In this document: one piece after another, positions 1 through 6,554 of the stretch
How the letters are laid out: every line of letters begins with the position of its first letter
How positions within the stretch are numbered: position 1 is the stretch's first letter
IMG/VR virus record: IMGVR_UViG_3300028025_003610
Location: 1-50,676 of that record
Origin: a virus
Direction: 5' to 3' (one strand)
DNA length: 50,676 nt
Notes under the pieces: generated by a model
The model's database searches: none
What the model was told of the DNA's origin: nothing
The model's input: the letters and a program-made list of their open reading frames with translations, nothing else
Made by a program: the position numbers and the translations under genes

Positions 1-539
1 AACACACAATATGCACTATATTAAGGCTTTACGCCCCTTTTGAATATATGCAGACAGTTGCATAATATGCAACATTTATACACAAACACACTGATGCTTT
101 GATCATTAAACACTTGCTTTATATATATACTAATTTTATTGAGTATTTATGCATATCGTTACTTAATCGTAATACTTGTAGGACATATACAAGGGTTTCT
201 ATCTATCTTATGATAACTCCAATAAACAATGGGATTTCCAGTGATTTTTTTCATTCGTTCGTAATGTTTTTTGTAGGATATATCCAATATATCTACCAAA
301 ATAATCAGATAAAACATGCATAAATTGTGCATAAACTACAATAAAATGCATAAAAACTGCATAAAAGTTATTCATTCTTATATGTTTTCTATATATAATT
401 TAATCAGCTATAATTGTGGGGTATGAATGGTATGTTTCATTACATCTATTACAATGTATATAGGTATATAGGGTAAATGGACATGATGCTCTACCACCCT
501 CGATATGTCCAAATAAAAGACAAATGAATTTATTAATCA
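1..539. other. AT-rich intergenic region at left edge
   Basis: No convincing gene is seen. The stretch is strongly AT-rich, with several ATGCA/TGCATA words, four TGCATAAA direct repeats (317-365) and, at about 231-275, a degraded copy of the intergenic island found through the left arm (TTTCCAGTGATTTTTTT followed by TTCGTAATG). A plus-strand open frame at 99-323 covers that island copy and has no ribosome binding site, so it is probably not coding. The region may be regulatory or replication-related; nothing decides between these. Confidence 0.6.
317..365. repeat. Four TGCATAAA iteron-like direct repeats
   Basis: TGCATAAA occurs at 317, 328, 347 and 358: two pairs, each with an 11-base period (one helical turn), the pairs 30 bases apart. 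The arrangement puts the repeats on one face of the helix within a pair, as in protein-binding iterons. Its function is unknown. Confidence 0.6.
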
Positions 540-770
540 TTATTGAGATAGCTTATCCATATATGTAAGTTCATCTAAATATCCTGGATTTTCCAGTGAT
601 TTTTTTGGTTCCATCGTAATGTCATTTTGATCCAATTTTGAATCGGCATGCAGGAGTTTATTAATAGCTTCCTCTATATACTTAATAGGGATATCATATA
701 TACCTGACATCTTATAGTTGTTCATAATCTTGAGACAGTCAAGAATACCATCTTCATATGATTTTGTCAA
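540..770 (-). CDS. Hypothetical protein, 76 aa
   Basis: No family is recognised. The start is a TTG at 768-770, chosen because GAGGA lies 7 bases upstream; no ATG gives a better placement. The first 45 residues look like an ordinary helical protein, rich in Ile, Lys, Glu and Tyr. The DNA behind the last third (about 590-651) is a copy of the noncoding island of this arm, including its CCAGTGATTTTTT, TCGTAATGTC and GGCATGC words. The C-terminal tail (around DQNDITMEPKKSLENPG) is therefore probably translated regulatory DNA, and the gene may be a truncated or extended relic. Confidence 0.5.
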   Translation of the reverse strand: MTKSYEDGILDCLKIMNNYKMSGIYDIPIKYIEEAINKLLHADSKLDQNDITMEPKKSLENPGYLDELTYMDKLSQ

Positions 771-881
771 TTTATTTTCCTCAAATTTCCTGTGATTTTT
801 CTCACATGTTCGTAATGTCTATTTAATCTAGTTTATTGCATGCCCCAAAGCCTGACATTTGTCAAGCTCTGGGATCGGTAT
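771..881 (-). promoter_or_regulatory. Regulatory island with perfect CRP/GlxR-type site
   Basis: This gap holds TGTGA-TTTTTC-TCACA at 791-806, an exact match to the CRP/GlxR consensus TGTGA-N6-TCACA. It also holds the shared island words TTCGTAATGTC (809-819) and GCATGCCCC (838-846) and an inverted pair TGACA-TT-TGTCA (853-864). No TGTCAGACC-type promoter copy is visible here, so what the site controls is unclear. Confidence 0.5.
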
Positions 882-1121
882 TTAGTTCCACTCAATGATA
901 GGCTCATCAAGTACGTCAATGTAATGCTCGTTAAGAATTTCTAGGGTCTCCTCAAGTATCTCAACTTCAACATCATCAAGTTCCTGACCAGACTCATACT
1001 TTTCAATTATGTCTAAAACAACATAAGCCTGTTGTCCAACGTAGGTATCGTCAATCCAAATTCCTTGGTCTAAATCCCAACGGCTGTAATAGTTCATAAG
1101 GTTATCGTATAATTCTTTCAT
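882..1121 (-). CDS. Hypothetical acidic protein, 79 aa
   Basis: No family is recognised. The protein is acidic (runs of Glu/Asp around QELDDVEVEILEETLEIL) and probably mostly helical. An upstream in-frame start at 1175 would overlap the preceding gene by about 40 bases. The ATG at 1121, 13 bases after that gene's stop, is preferred and starts MKELYDNLMNYYSRW. It appears to be the last gene of the unit running down from 3415, or from the internal promoter at 1361-1382. Confidence 0.7.
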   Translation of the reverse strand: MKELYDNLMNYYSRWDLDQGIWIDDTYVGQQAYVVLDIIEKYESGQELDDVEVEILEETLEILNEHYIDVLDEPIIEWN

Positions 1122-1134
1122 AGTATCTACTTTA

Positions 1135-1341
1135 TCAGATTTGGTCGTAGTTGTCAAGGGCTTCTGGAAAGTCATCTGTAAATCCGTTCTTTGTGTAATG
1201 GTGGAATTTGAACCACCGTAGCATCTTATCGTTCATCTGTTCATTGAATGTATGGGCTGTGTGATTTGCTAACTCCACCTCGTTTAATCTGGTATCTGCA
1301 AACACCTTAGCCATTTTCTCTGCATCGTGTTTCTCTGCCAT
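1135..1341 (-). CDS. Hypothetical protein, 68 aa
   Basis: No family is recognised. The ATG follows directly on the TAA of the preceding gene (GATTAAATG), with AGGAGG and GGAG inside that gene's 3' end acting as ribosome binding sites, so translation is probably coupled. The N-terminal half is charged (MAEKHDAEKMAKVFADTRL); the C-terminal half carries aromatic and His residues. A copy of the left-arm promoter (1361-1382) lies 20 bases upstream, inside the preceding gene, and may give this gene its own transcript. Confidence 0.75.
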   Translation of the reverse strand: MAEKHDAEKMAKVFADTRLNEVELANHTAHTFNEQMNDKMLRWFKFHHYTKNGFTDDFPEALDNYDQI

Positions 1342-1524
1342 TTAATCTCCTGAACCTCCTAGTGTAGCACATAGGACTGACAATTCTAGTGGCTCTATGT
1401 AAGTGTCTAGCACTTCTGATAAGTTAGTTAATACTGCCCAAGTTAACTTGTCATCTTGTTTTTCCAGGGCACCCTCTAAGTTAGTAATGGTATGTCTAAT
1501 AAAACTGTTAATCTCTTCCTTCAT
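1342..1524 (-). CDS. Hypothetical protein, 60 aa
   Basis: No family is recognised. It starts MKEEINSFIRHTITNLEGAL at an ATG overlapping the upstream stop as TAATG. A GTG at 1536 would add four residues but is less likely than the coupled ATG. It is probably a small helical protein. Its last codons, for LSVLCATLGG, are also a promoter-like element (1361-1382), an example of regulatory and coding information sharing bases. Confidence 0.75.
   Translation of the reverse strand: MKEEINSFIRHTITNLEGALEKQDDKLTWAVLTNLSEVLDTYIEPLELSVLCATLGGSGD
1361..1382 (-). promoter_or_regulatory. Left-arm promoter copy inside a gene (one mismatch)
   Basis: Minus strand: TGTCAGTCC at 1374-1382, then TACACT at 1361-1366, with 11 bases between TGTCA and the hexamer as in twelve other copies. 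It differs from the family by one base (TGTCAGTCC for TGTCAGACC). It lies in the 3' end of the 60-aa gene and would serve the 68-aa gene. Confidence 0.5.
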
Positions 1525-1961
1525 TAGTCCCACCACCTGTCGTCCATGATGTAATCAATTGCGGCATCAACGGCTTCATAGAATGTGTCATAGACTTCAC
1601 CCATGTCATCGTTGTGTGCAAACACTTCCCACCAAGGATTCATACGATAGATTTCAAATCCACTATTACTAATAGTTTTAATAAACTGCATCAACTGTAC
1701 ATCATCGTTAATACCTGCAGCCTCTAAGTCATCTGAATATCTGACAATGGTAGCACCCTCATCTGATAGTTCACCATTAACTAAGTTTGGTAGTGTTAAG
1801 TGCATCTCACCATTACGTTCTATGTCTACAACTCTATCAAGGTATGTGACTTGAGCATAAGACTCTGCACCCTCCTGCCATACATAAAACTCTGGCATTT
1901 GCTTAGCGGTTGGTATTGTCTGTGTGTATTCTACTGTAACGCCTTCTAATGATTTAATCAT
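1524..1961 (-). CDS. Hypothetical protein, 145 aa
   Basis: No family is recognised. The start is the ATG at 1959-1961 (MIKSLEGVTVEYTQTI), preferred over an upstream in-frame start because GGAG precedes it by 8 bases and it overlaps the previous gene by 8 bases (ATGATTAA). The N-terminal two thirds look like alternating strands. The C-terminal part is acidic and aromatic, containing NPWWEVFAHNDD and ending in DDRWWD. It sits inside a chain of overlapping small genes that must be translated from one transcript. Confidence 0.8.
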   Translation of the reverse strand: MIKSLEGVTVEYTQTIPTAKQMPEFYVWQEGAESYAQVTYLDRVVDIERNGEMHLTLPNLVNGELSDEGATIVRYSDDLEAAGINDDVQLMQFIKTISNSGFEIYRMNPWWEVFAHNDDMGEVYDTFYEAVDAAIDYIMDDRWWD

Positions 1962-2139
1962 TGATAATCTCCGCACTTATTACGTCCATTAGTTCATTGT
2001 ATTTAACAAAACTAATAATGTCATCGTGGAAACAGGCTACTGCATATTCCATTAGTTCCTCATCTGTCATATCGTCATACCCTAGTGGGTCTAGTTCTGG
2101 TGTAGTATAAAATGTTATAGATGTTTTAACTGTTTTCAT
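1954..2139 (-). CDS. Hypothetical acidic protein, 61 aa
   Basis: No family is recognised. The ATG at 2139 has AGGATA about 7 bases upstream. The protein begins MKTVKTSITFYTTPELDPLG and continues with an acidic helical segment (DDMTDEELMEYAVACFHDD). Its 3' end overlaps the next gene by 8 bases. Confidence 0.75.
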   Translation of the reverse strand: MKTVKTSITFYTTPELDPLGYDDMTDEELMEYAVACFHDDIISFVKYNELMDVISAEIIND

Positions 2140-2151
2140 ATGCGTATCCTA

Positions 2152-2373
2152 TTACACTTTCTCTGGAATGTCAAGTCTTGTTATCTGGTAAGCCAGGATT
2201 TCTTCTAGCCTGTAATATTCAGCTTCTTGTTCGGAACCCTCTTCTAGATATTCCCAACGTCCTGTATCCTTGTTGTACATAATCTTGTCACGATCAAACT
2301 CTGATTCAGCATCAACCATAAATGCTCCCCAATGTTCATCGTATACAACTACCCAATGATATTGCTTACTCAT
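2152..2373 (-). CDS. Hypothetical protein, 73 aa
   Basis: No family is recognised. The start chosen is the ATG at 2371-2373 (MSKQYHWVVVYDEHWGAFMV), with TTAGGAG upstream; longer frames lack a binding site and would overlap the small zinc-ribbon gene heavily. The start overlaps the stop of that gene as ATGA. The N-terminal sequence looks like a short beta hairpin followed by an acidic, Tyr-rich helix. Confidence 0.8.
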   Translation of the reverse strand: MSKQYHWVVVYDEHWGAFMVDAESEFDRDKIMYNKDTGRWEYLEEGSEQEAEYYRLEEILAYQITRLDIPEKV

Positions 2374-2495
2374 ACTTCTACTTCTCCTAAATCCATTAGA
2401 TACTCTTCCTTGCCACACTCTATGCAACTAAACATTGGTTCATCTTCATACTCCAAGAATGTTACATCACACATACAACACTTAACCTTATTCAT
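2370..2495 (-). CDS. Zinc-ribbon microprotein, 41 aa
   Basis: The protein begins MNKVKCCMCDVTFLEYEDEP. Cys6/Cys9 and Cys24/Cys27 form two C-x2-C knuckles, as in rubredoxin-like or zinc-ribbon folds, so it probably binds one zinc. The start overlaps the upstream stop by 8 bases and its TGA overlaps the next ATG (ATGA), so it is locked into the operon on both sides. Its role is unknown; small ribbons of this type are common in actinophage genomes. Confidence 0.75.
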   Translation of the reverse strand: MNKVKCCMCDVTFLEYEDEPMFSCIECGKEEYLMDLGEVEV

Positions 2496-2736
2496 TAACA
2501 TCTACTTCAACTCCATAAGTCTCTATACCTGTCATGTATACATCTGTGTCTGCTGTGTCATCAATCTCATCATAACAACCAATGCTCTTGAAATAGTCCC
2601 ACATCTCTTGAATGTCATCACGGTCATTTTCATCAAAGTCTGGGTGTTGCTCTAGATAAGATAACCAAACATCATTAGGTACTTCCATACTCCAGACAGA
2701 TTCAAAACTGCCCTCAAAGATTCCTCTTAATTTCAT
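2488..2736 (-). CDS. Hypothetical acidic protein, 82 aa
   Basis: No family is recognised. It starts at ATG 2736 with GAGGTA upstream, just after the preceding stop (2739-2741). The composition is strongly acidic (ENDRDDIQEMWDYF, DEIDDTADTDVYM), so it could be a nucleic-acid mimic or an inhibitor, but this is only a guess from charge. Confidence 0.75.
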   Translation of the reverse strand: MKLRGIFEGSFESVWSMEVPNDVWLSYLEQHPDFDENDRDDIQEMWDYFKSIGCYDEIDDTADTDVYMTGIETYGVEVDVNE

Positions 2737-2738
2737 TA

Positions 2739-2960
2739 CTATACCTCGTGTACAATCACGTCTTGTAGGTACAAGACTTCTGGGTCAATCTTGTAATAAC
2801 TAATTAAACTATCTTTTGCTAGTTCAATAATAGATTCATCAGTAGGTTTCTGATAAAAGTTGATAGCAGACTCATCAGCAATAATGGATTCCTCTGCCTC
2901 TACGGTGGTAATAATTACCATACGCTCAAATACAAACTCTACGTTATAAGTGTTTTTCAT
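2739..2960 (-). CDS. Hypothetical protein, 73 aa
   Basis: No family is recognised. ATG at 2960. The N-terminal residues (MKNTYNVEFVFERMVIITTV) suggest a beta-strand pair, followed by a helix and a C-terminal strand (LYLQDVIVHEV). It belongs to the compact operon running from 3415 towards 882. Confidence 0.7.
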   Translation of the reverse strand: MKNTYNVEFVFERMVIITTVEAEESIIADESAINFYQKPTDESIIELAKDSLISYYKIDPEVLYLQDVIVHEV

Positions 2961-2972
2961 AGTGCTAACCTA

Positions 2973-3248
2973 TCACACTTGTGGGTAATTGTCAAGGATT
3001 TCGTGCTTATTTCTTGCAAAGAACAGATCAGTTCCGTCCTCATCTTTAATGCTAATCTGTGCAGGTACATCATACTTGTCCAGGAAAAGGTGGTGTTCAA
3101 TCTGCCACTCTTGATCTTTAACAAACTCAATCATAGCCTCATGTGAAATAGGATAACCATGAATACCATACTCTCCTGTATCTAGCATCATCTTAATTAA
3201 GTCTGCTTCTTGATAAATAACTTCTGTTGTTGCTACTAAGTACGTCAT
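2973..3248 (-). CDS. Hypothetical protein, 91 aa
   Basis: No family is recognised. The ATG at 3248 overlaps the preceding stop as TAATG, so translation is probably coupled. It has an acidic/aromatic helical N-terminus (MTYLVATTEVIYQEADLIKM), a central IEHHLFLDKYDVPAQISIKD segment and a charged C-terminus. No metal-binding motif or membrane segment is seen. Confidence 0.75.
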   Translation of the reverse strand: MTYLVATTEVIYQEADLIKMMLDTGEYGIHGYPISHEAMIEFVKDQEWQIEHHLFLDKYDVPAQISIKDEDGTDLFFARNKHEILDNYPQV

Positions 3249-3415
3249 TACTTCTTACCACCAATTCTAATTTCTACTACTTCTTCTGTGTGATAGAAAT
3301 GCTTTACAAACTTGTAAGCAGTTTCCCATTGTTCTAACTCAATACCACCAACTCTATGCAAATCAACAAAGTCGTCTGCTAGTGTTTGTAGTAAAGGATT
3401 CTCTGTGTCAATCAT
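3248..3415 (-). CDS. Hypothetical protein, 55 aa, first gene of its operon
   Basis: It starts MIDTENPLLQTLADDFVDLH at ATG 3413-3415 with AAAGGA 7 bases upstream; a longer frame to 3493 would run through the promoter and is rejected. It is 30 bases downstream of the promoter at 3445-3466, and so is the first gene of the long minus-strand operon that reaches 882. No family is recognised. Confidence 0.75.
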   Translation of the reverse strand: MIDTENPLLQTLADDFVDLHRVGGIELEQWETAYKFVKHFYHTEEVVEIRIGGKK

Positions 3416-3444
3416 GTTTGTCCTTTTGTAGGTTGATACTGTGT

Positions 3445-3538
3445 ATCCTACCACATGGGTCTGACATTTTCTGTGATTTCCGTGAATTTGCACTTAATGT
3501 CGTAATAAGATAGCTAAGACTATTAAAAATCCGCATGC
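3445..3538 (-). promoter_or_regulatory. Promoter island: TGTCAGACC promoter plus GCATGC box
   Basis: On the minus strand: TGTCAGACC (3458-3466), 11 bases from TGTCA to the -10 hexamer TAGGAT (3445-3450), and then the 55-aa gene. Upstream are the island words TTTCCGTGA (3478-3486, plus-strand reading), TCGTAA (3500-3505) and GCATGC (3533-3538), with a T run (ATTTTTAA) after GCATGCGG. Confidence 0.7.
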
Positions 3539-3566
3539 CCGAAAGCTGATCAGATGTCAAGATGGG

Positions 3567-3589
3567 TGAGCAGTTTTAATTCATGCTCA
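3567..3589 (-). repeat. Conserved stem-loop after the DUF932 gene
   Basis: TGAGCA (3567-3572) and TGCTCA (3584-3589) form a 6-bp stem with an 11-base loop just downstream of the DUF932 stop. The same stem with the same flanks (GGGTGAGCAGTTT and TGCTCAGGA) recurs at 6524-6554. No T run follows, so it is more likely an RNA-processing or stability element than an intrinsic terminator. Confidence 0.5.
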
Positions 3590-3599
3590 GGAATTTTAT

Positions 3600-4589
3600 T
3601 TATGCTAGGGCAACCTCACGCACAATGGATAGCAACTTGTTTTTCTCTGCAGTAACAACAGGGTCAAAACCTGATGCACTTGCAAGGATTCCCTCATTGT
3701 TTCCTCCACGAGGGTTACGGTACCAATCTAGGCGTTCTGTAAGAGTATTGAAAGCACCCCAAGCAGTGGTATTAATCATTGAGTTAGTATCGGAAACAAA
3801 AATTTCCTCAAGCAGTTCAATTTTGTTTTCCCACTTAGTCATAGCACCCTTAGTATCTTTGCTAGGCATTGGGTAAGCGGTTGCAACAATCTTATCAAAA
3901 GTTGCCTTAGTGATTTCAGTTTCAATAAGTTCCTTAGCCATTTTGTCAAACTCGTCCATGTAAGTATTGGCAAGACCTAGTGCTTCTCGTGCAACCATGA
4001 TACGACCCTCAAGTGTTGAGGTGTGTCGCATCTTGAAAGACTGCTTGACACCACGAAGAGCAAGGTCAAGAGTATTTGCACAAACAACACGAACAGGTGT
4101 TACCGATGCACGAACAGCAAGGGAACCGTCATGTGATGTATTTACAAGTAAGTAAGACTTCACAACATCTGCAACGCCATTAGGGTCAAGTACGGTCTCA
4201 CGCTCAAGAGCAAGAGAGCCAAACACAACACGACCATTCTTTAATGAACCAGCAGTTTCCCAACGAGCACCGTCAAGAAGATTATCTGCAAAAGCAAATA
4301 GTTCTTCATTCTGTAAAGTTTGGTAACGCTCACCAACAACTGCTAGAACATCTGGGTGTCCGTCCTCTGGGTGGTCACGAACAACAAGAAAGTTAGATTT
4401 GCTTGATGTGTAATCTTCAGGTAGTGGAACATCTTCAAGACGTACATTCCAGTTTGACAAGTTAGCGATGTCCATAACTTCACTTGTAGTGTGTTCTTCA
4501 TTGACAACAGTTCCTAGACCATGCCACGCTGGTTCACGAAATGAATACATAGAGCCTACACCGTTAATAATTTCGACTGCATCAGCCAC
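3600..4589 (-). CDS. DUF932 / TIGR03299 phage-plasmid protein, 329 aa
   Basis: The sequence matches the DUF932 (phage/plasmid-like TIGR03299) family: an N-terminal SFREPAWHGLGTVV segment near residues 16-29, a central VGERYQTLQNEELF near 85-98, RVVCANTLDLAL near 167-178, and a helical C-terminus. Its length is usual for the family. The molecular function is not established; members are common in phages and plasmids of many hosts. The start is a GTG (4587-4589) with AGGAG 6 bases upstream. It has its own promoter (4626-4647), and a conserved stem-loop follows the stop. It is the largest gene of the left arm. Confidence 0.88.
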   Translation of the reverse strand: MADAVEIINGVGSMYSFREPAWHGLGTVVNEEHTTSEVMDIANLSNWNVRLEDVPLPEDYTSSKSNFLVVRDHPEDGHPDVLAVVGERYQTLQNEELFAFADNLLDGARWETAGSLKNGRVVFGSLALERETVLDPNGVADVVKSYLLVNTSHDGSLAVRASVTPVRVVCANTLDLALRGVKQSFKMRHTSTLEGRIMVAREALGLANTYMDEFDKMAKELIETEITKATFDKIVATAYPMPSKDTKGAMTKWENKIELLEEIFVSDTNSMINTTAWGAFNTLTERLDWYRNPRGGNNEGILASASGFDPVVTAEKNKLLSIVREVALA

Positions 4590-4625
4590 GTTTTTCTCCT
4601 ATGAGGTAGTTTGTTTAATAGTCTT

Positions 4626-4727
4626 ACTATACACTATAGGTCTGACAATTTTATTAGATACCCCATGATTTCAGTGTTATTTAGATCACATCGTAACAGC
4701 TTGACAAATACTAAAAAACGGGCATGC
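4626..4727 (-). promoter_or_regulatory. Promoter island with CRP/GlxR-like site (DUF932 gene)
   Basis: Minus strand: TGTCAGACC at 4639-4647, 11 bases from TGTCA to TATAGT at 4626-4631, and the gene 37 bases on. TGTTA-TTTAGA-TCACA at 4675-4690 matches the CRP/GlxR consensus with one mismatch, centred about 64 bases upstream of the predicted transcription start. Further up are TCGTAA, TTTGTCAA (4701-4708) and GCATGC (4722-4727). Confidence 0.68.
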
Positions 4728-4742
4728 GATTTTCTGGCATAG

Positions 4743-4770
4743 AAAAACCCCCTGCAGGGAAGACAGGGGG
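4743..4770 (-). terminator. Intrinsic terminator after the 53-aa gene
   Basis: Minus strand: CCCCCTG and CAGGGGG (7-bp stem, 4748-4754 with 4764-4770), 9-base loop, then TTTTT. It closes the unit of the 53-aa gene and lies just upstream of the DUF932 island. Confidence 0.85.
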
Positions 4771-4787
4771 TAAATCTATTTATTTAA

Positions 4788-4949
4788 TTAACGAGCGACC
4801 ACATAAGGTAGTTCACGTTCGTTATTCTTCATCTGACGCTTGGACACATTGTCTACAAAGTGACCCTTAGCATCTCGTACAACTACACGCTGGCTCTTAC
4901 CAAAACGTGTGTTCCACTTTTCTTCTGCGATAAATAGCTTCTTTGCCAT
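4788..4949 (-). CDS. Hypothetical basic protein, 53 aa
   Basis: ATG at 4947-4949 preceded by AAAAGAGAAAT. The protein begins MAKKLFIAEEKWNTRFGKSQ and continues with VVVRDAKGHFVDNVSKRQ; it is basic with a predicted strand-turn-strand core, so nucleic-acid binding is possible but not shown. It is followed by a strong terminator. No family is recognised. Confidence 0.75.
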   Translation of the reverse strand: MAKKLFIAEEKWNTRFGKSQRVVVRDAKGHFVDNVSKRQMKNNERELPYVVAR

Positions 4950-5022
4950 TTTTTATTTCTCTTTTCTATTAGGTGGTGGACAGTTTAGTGTGGTGCCCAG
5001 CACTTCCTACCTACTAGGAAAT

Positions 5023-5511
5023 CTAGTATAGTTCTCTGATTGAGTCAATTTCTGCATCAGATTCTTCAATCTCATAGTCAGATTCATTTGATTCAATTGT
5101 GATGTCAAAGTCATAGACACTTAGGTCGTCTACATCTTTATCCATTGGAATAGTGATTGTTGCTTTGATTGTTACATTGAATTCAACATCAACAGTCTTG
5201 TGCAAGTCAATTCCAAGAATTCTTGCAATCTCATCTGCGTGTTCTGAACCAATTTCATCATAGTTCTCAACAAGGTATTCCTTAACCTTGTCTTGTGCTC
5301 GTGAGTTCCTGTCGTTAGTTTCTTTGAGTGCATCTGCTTTCCAATAAGTTCTTGAAATGTCATCTGCTGTTACGGTTGCGTATTCTGCATTTGCTGGTGT
5401 GCCATAGTAGTAACCCTTTTTGATAAGCATCTCTGCATTAGGGTCATAGGACGGTGTTAGTGCTACCTGCTCTTGCATTGGTGTTACACTTGCTGGGATT
5501 GGAAAGTCCAC
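5023..5511 (-). CDS. Hypothetical protein, 162 aa, acidic C-terminus
   Basis: The start is GTG 5509-5511, three bases of non-overlap after the previous stop, with AAGGAG upstream. The N-terminal part (residues 1-60) is Pro/Tyr-rich (SYDPNAEMLIKKGYYYGTPA). A helix with AQDKVKEYLVENYDEIGSEH follows, then paired strands (VDVEFNVTIKATITIPMDKD) and a very acidic tail. It reads like a small two-domain protein with a beta sandwich. It can be transcribed from the promoter inside the preceding gene (5545-5566). No family is recognised. Confidence 0.8.
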   Translation of the reverse strand: MDFPIPASVTPMQEQVALTPSYDPNAEMLIKKGYYYGTPANAEYATVTADDISRTYWKADALKETNDRNSRAQDKVKEYLVENYDEIGSEHADEIARILGIDLHKTVDVEFNVTIKATITIPMDKDVDDLSVYDFDITIESNESDYEIEESDAEIDSIRELY

Positions 5512-5513
5512 GT

Positions 5514-6314
5514 TTATTCTCCTTGTAGGTTGGTTGTTGAAACTAGTGTATCAGAGAGGTCTGACAATTCTTGCCATTCCTCCTCATCAGAATTCCATCT
5601 GTATTGGTTGGTATCCACAGGGCAGTCCTCAAAAGCATACTCAATGTCGTCATACTCGCAACGACATTCTCTTTCCAGTGCCTCGTAGTCTGCGTGAGAC
5701 ATTGGAATGTCATACTCATTACAGGCAATGTCTTCTCCACCTAAGAATGTGCAACTGCCTCCCCAACCTTGTTCTTCTTCATACTCATAGTCAAACTCAA
5801 GAGTTGGGTATTGTTCTGATAGTTTAATTAGAACCTCACCAACAGGACTCCAAGCGGTTTGGAAATGGTACATAACAGAACCATCATCATTAACTGTCAT
5901 TGTGGTATCTGAATAGTCTTTGTTATTAACAACTGCTACGTCCCACTTAGTTCCCCAGTTACGGCAGTTCCAATGATACCAGTCTTGGTCTTCTTTCATA
6001 GAGCGAACAAACTCTGTCATAAAAGATTCACCATCAAATTTTCCATCATCATCTTTTTTGATGTTCTTGTTACCCTTGTAAACATCATCACCATAGTAAG
6101 CCTCAAGGTCTGTTGGTTTTACAATGTTCCAAAAAGCAAAGACAGGATTATCATAGACTTGAACATCAGGAAAGTTTTCCCACTGCTTTGTTTCCTGATT
6201 AAACTTGTGGTCAGGGAAATGCTTTACGAATGGCTGATTAAGTTGTGCAACCATCTTATCTAATTCTGATTTCTCACCTGATACAACAAGTGAATTAAAT
6301 ACCCAGTTTGGCAT
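5514..6314 (-). CDS. Api92-like (DUF1281) protein, 266 aa
   Basis: It starts MPNWVFNSLVVSGEKSEL, which with HWNCRNWGTKWD (about residues 115-126) and FQTAWSPVGEVL (about 152-163) gives the hallmarks of the Api92-like/DUF1281 family, whose members have a ferredoxin-like fold domain and unknown function. The usual length is 150-250; here the C-terminus is long and acidic with CRCEYDDIEYAFEDCP. The last codons (ELSDLSDTL) double as a TGTCAGACC-type promoter for the next gene. Its own promoter is at 6345-6366. Confidence 0.85.
   Translation of the reverse strand: MPNWVFNSLVVSGEKSELDKMVAQLNQPFVKHFPDHKFNQETKQWENFPDVQVYDNPVFAFWNIVKPTDLEAYYGDDVYKGNKNIKKDDDGKFDGESFMTEFVRSMKEDQDWYHWNCRNWGTKWDVAVVNNKDYSDTTMTVNDDGSVMYHFQTAWSPVGEVLIKLSEQYPTLEFDYEYEEEQGWGGSCTFLGGEDIACNEYDIPMSHADYEALERECRCEYDDIEYAFEDCPVDTNQYRWNSDEEEWQELSDLSDTLVSTTNLQGE
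5545..5566 (-). promoter_or_regulatory. Left-arm promoter copy inside the Api92-like gene
   Basis: Minus strand: TGTCAGACC (5558-5566), 11 bases from TGTCA to TACACT (5545-5550), then the GTG of the 162-aa gene 34 bases on. The whole element lies within the 3' coding part of the Api92-like gene. Confidence 0.65.
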
Positions 6315-6344
6315 TTGTACTTCTTTCTAGTAGGTTATGATTAC

Positions 6345-6366
6345 ATCATAGCATAGGGGTCTGACA
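6345..6366 (-). promoter_or_regulatory. Left-arm promoter of the Api92-like gene
   Basis: Minus strand: TGTCAGACCCC (6356-6366), 11 bases from TGTCA to TATGAT (6345-6350), with TGC just before the hexamer as in an extended -10. The start codon is 31 bases downstream. Island words TCGTAG and TAATGTC lie at 6387-6400. Confidence 0.72.
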
Positions 6367-6407
6367 TTTCTGGTGATTTCAGCGACTTCGTAGTAATGTC
6401 TTAAAGC

Positions 6408-6434
6408 TTGACAAATCTTTAAAATCGGGCATGC
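6408..6434 (-). repeat. Island box pair: TTTGTCAA and GGGCATGCCC
   Basis: The minus strand reads GGGCATGCCC, GATTTTAAAGA, TTTGTCAAG. The same two boxes with 13-14 bases between them recur at 4701-4727, 7440-7467 and 8735-8762. Here the palindrome begins 10 bases after the tRNA 3' end and is followed by GATTTT, so it may help end the tRNA transcript. Confidence 0.6.
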
Positions 6435-6443
6435 CCCTTTTTG

Positions 6444-6517
6444 CGATCTGTATGGGACTTGAACCCACAACCTCTACCGTGACAGGGTAGTGCTCTAACC
6501 AATTGAGCTAACAGACC
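6444..6517 (-). tRNA. tRNA-Asp (GUC)
   Basis: The minus strand folds into a full cloverleaf of 74 nt: acceptor GGTCTGT with ACAGATC (one G-T pair), D arm around TAGCTCAATTGGTTAGAGC, anticodon stem CTACC/GGTAG with loop CTGTCAC (anticodon GTC), and T arm GTGGG-TTCAAGT-CCCAT. The discriminator is G and CCA is not encoded. It sits after the 158-aa gene and is probably processed from that gene's transcript. Confidence 0.95.
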
Positions 6518-6523
6518 AGAGGG

Positions 6524-6554
6524 TGAGCAGTTTATAGTCTGGGTATGGTGCTCA
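6524..6554 (-). repeat. Conserved stem-loop between the 158-aa gene and tRNA
   Basis: TGAGCA (6524-6529) pairs with TGCTCA (6549-6554); flanks match the copy at 3567-3589. Placed 7 bases from the tRNA 5' end, it could mark a processing point. A second small inverted repeat (ACCTGC/GCAGGT, about 6576-6596) lies nearer the preceding gene. The rest of 6518-6614 holds no gene. Confidence 0.45.

Noticed and set aside
99-323. Plus-strand 74-codon open frame in the left-edge region
   Set aside because: No ribosome binding site, low-complexity composition, and it runs over a copy of the noncoding island; all nearby genes are on the other strand.
2332-2655. Plus-strand 107-codon frame across three small genes
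   Set aside because: It is antisense to genes with good binding sites and coupled starts, and has a composition typical of a shadow frame.
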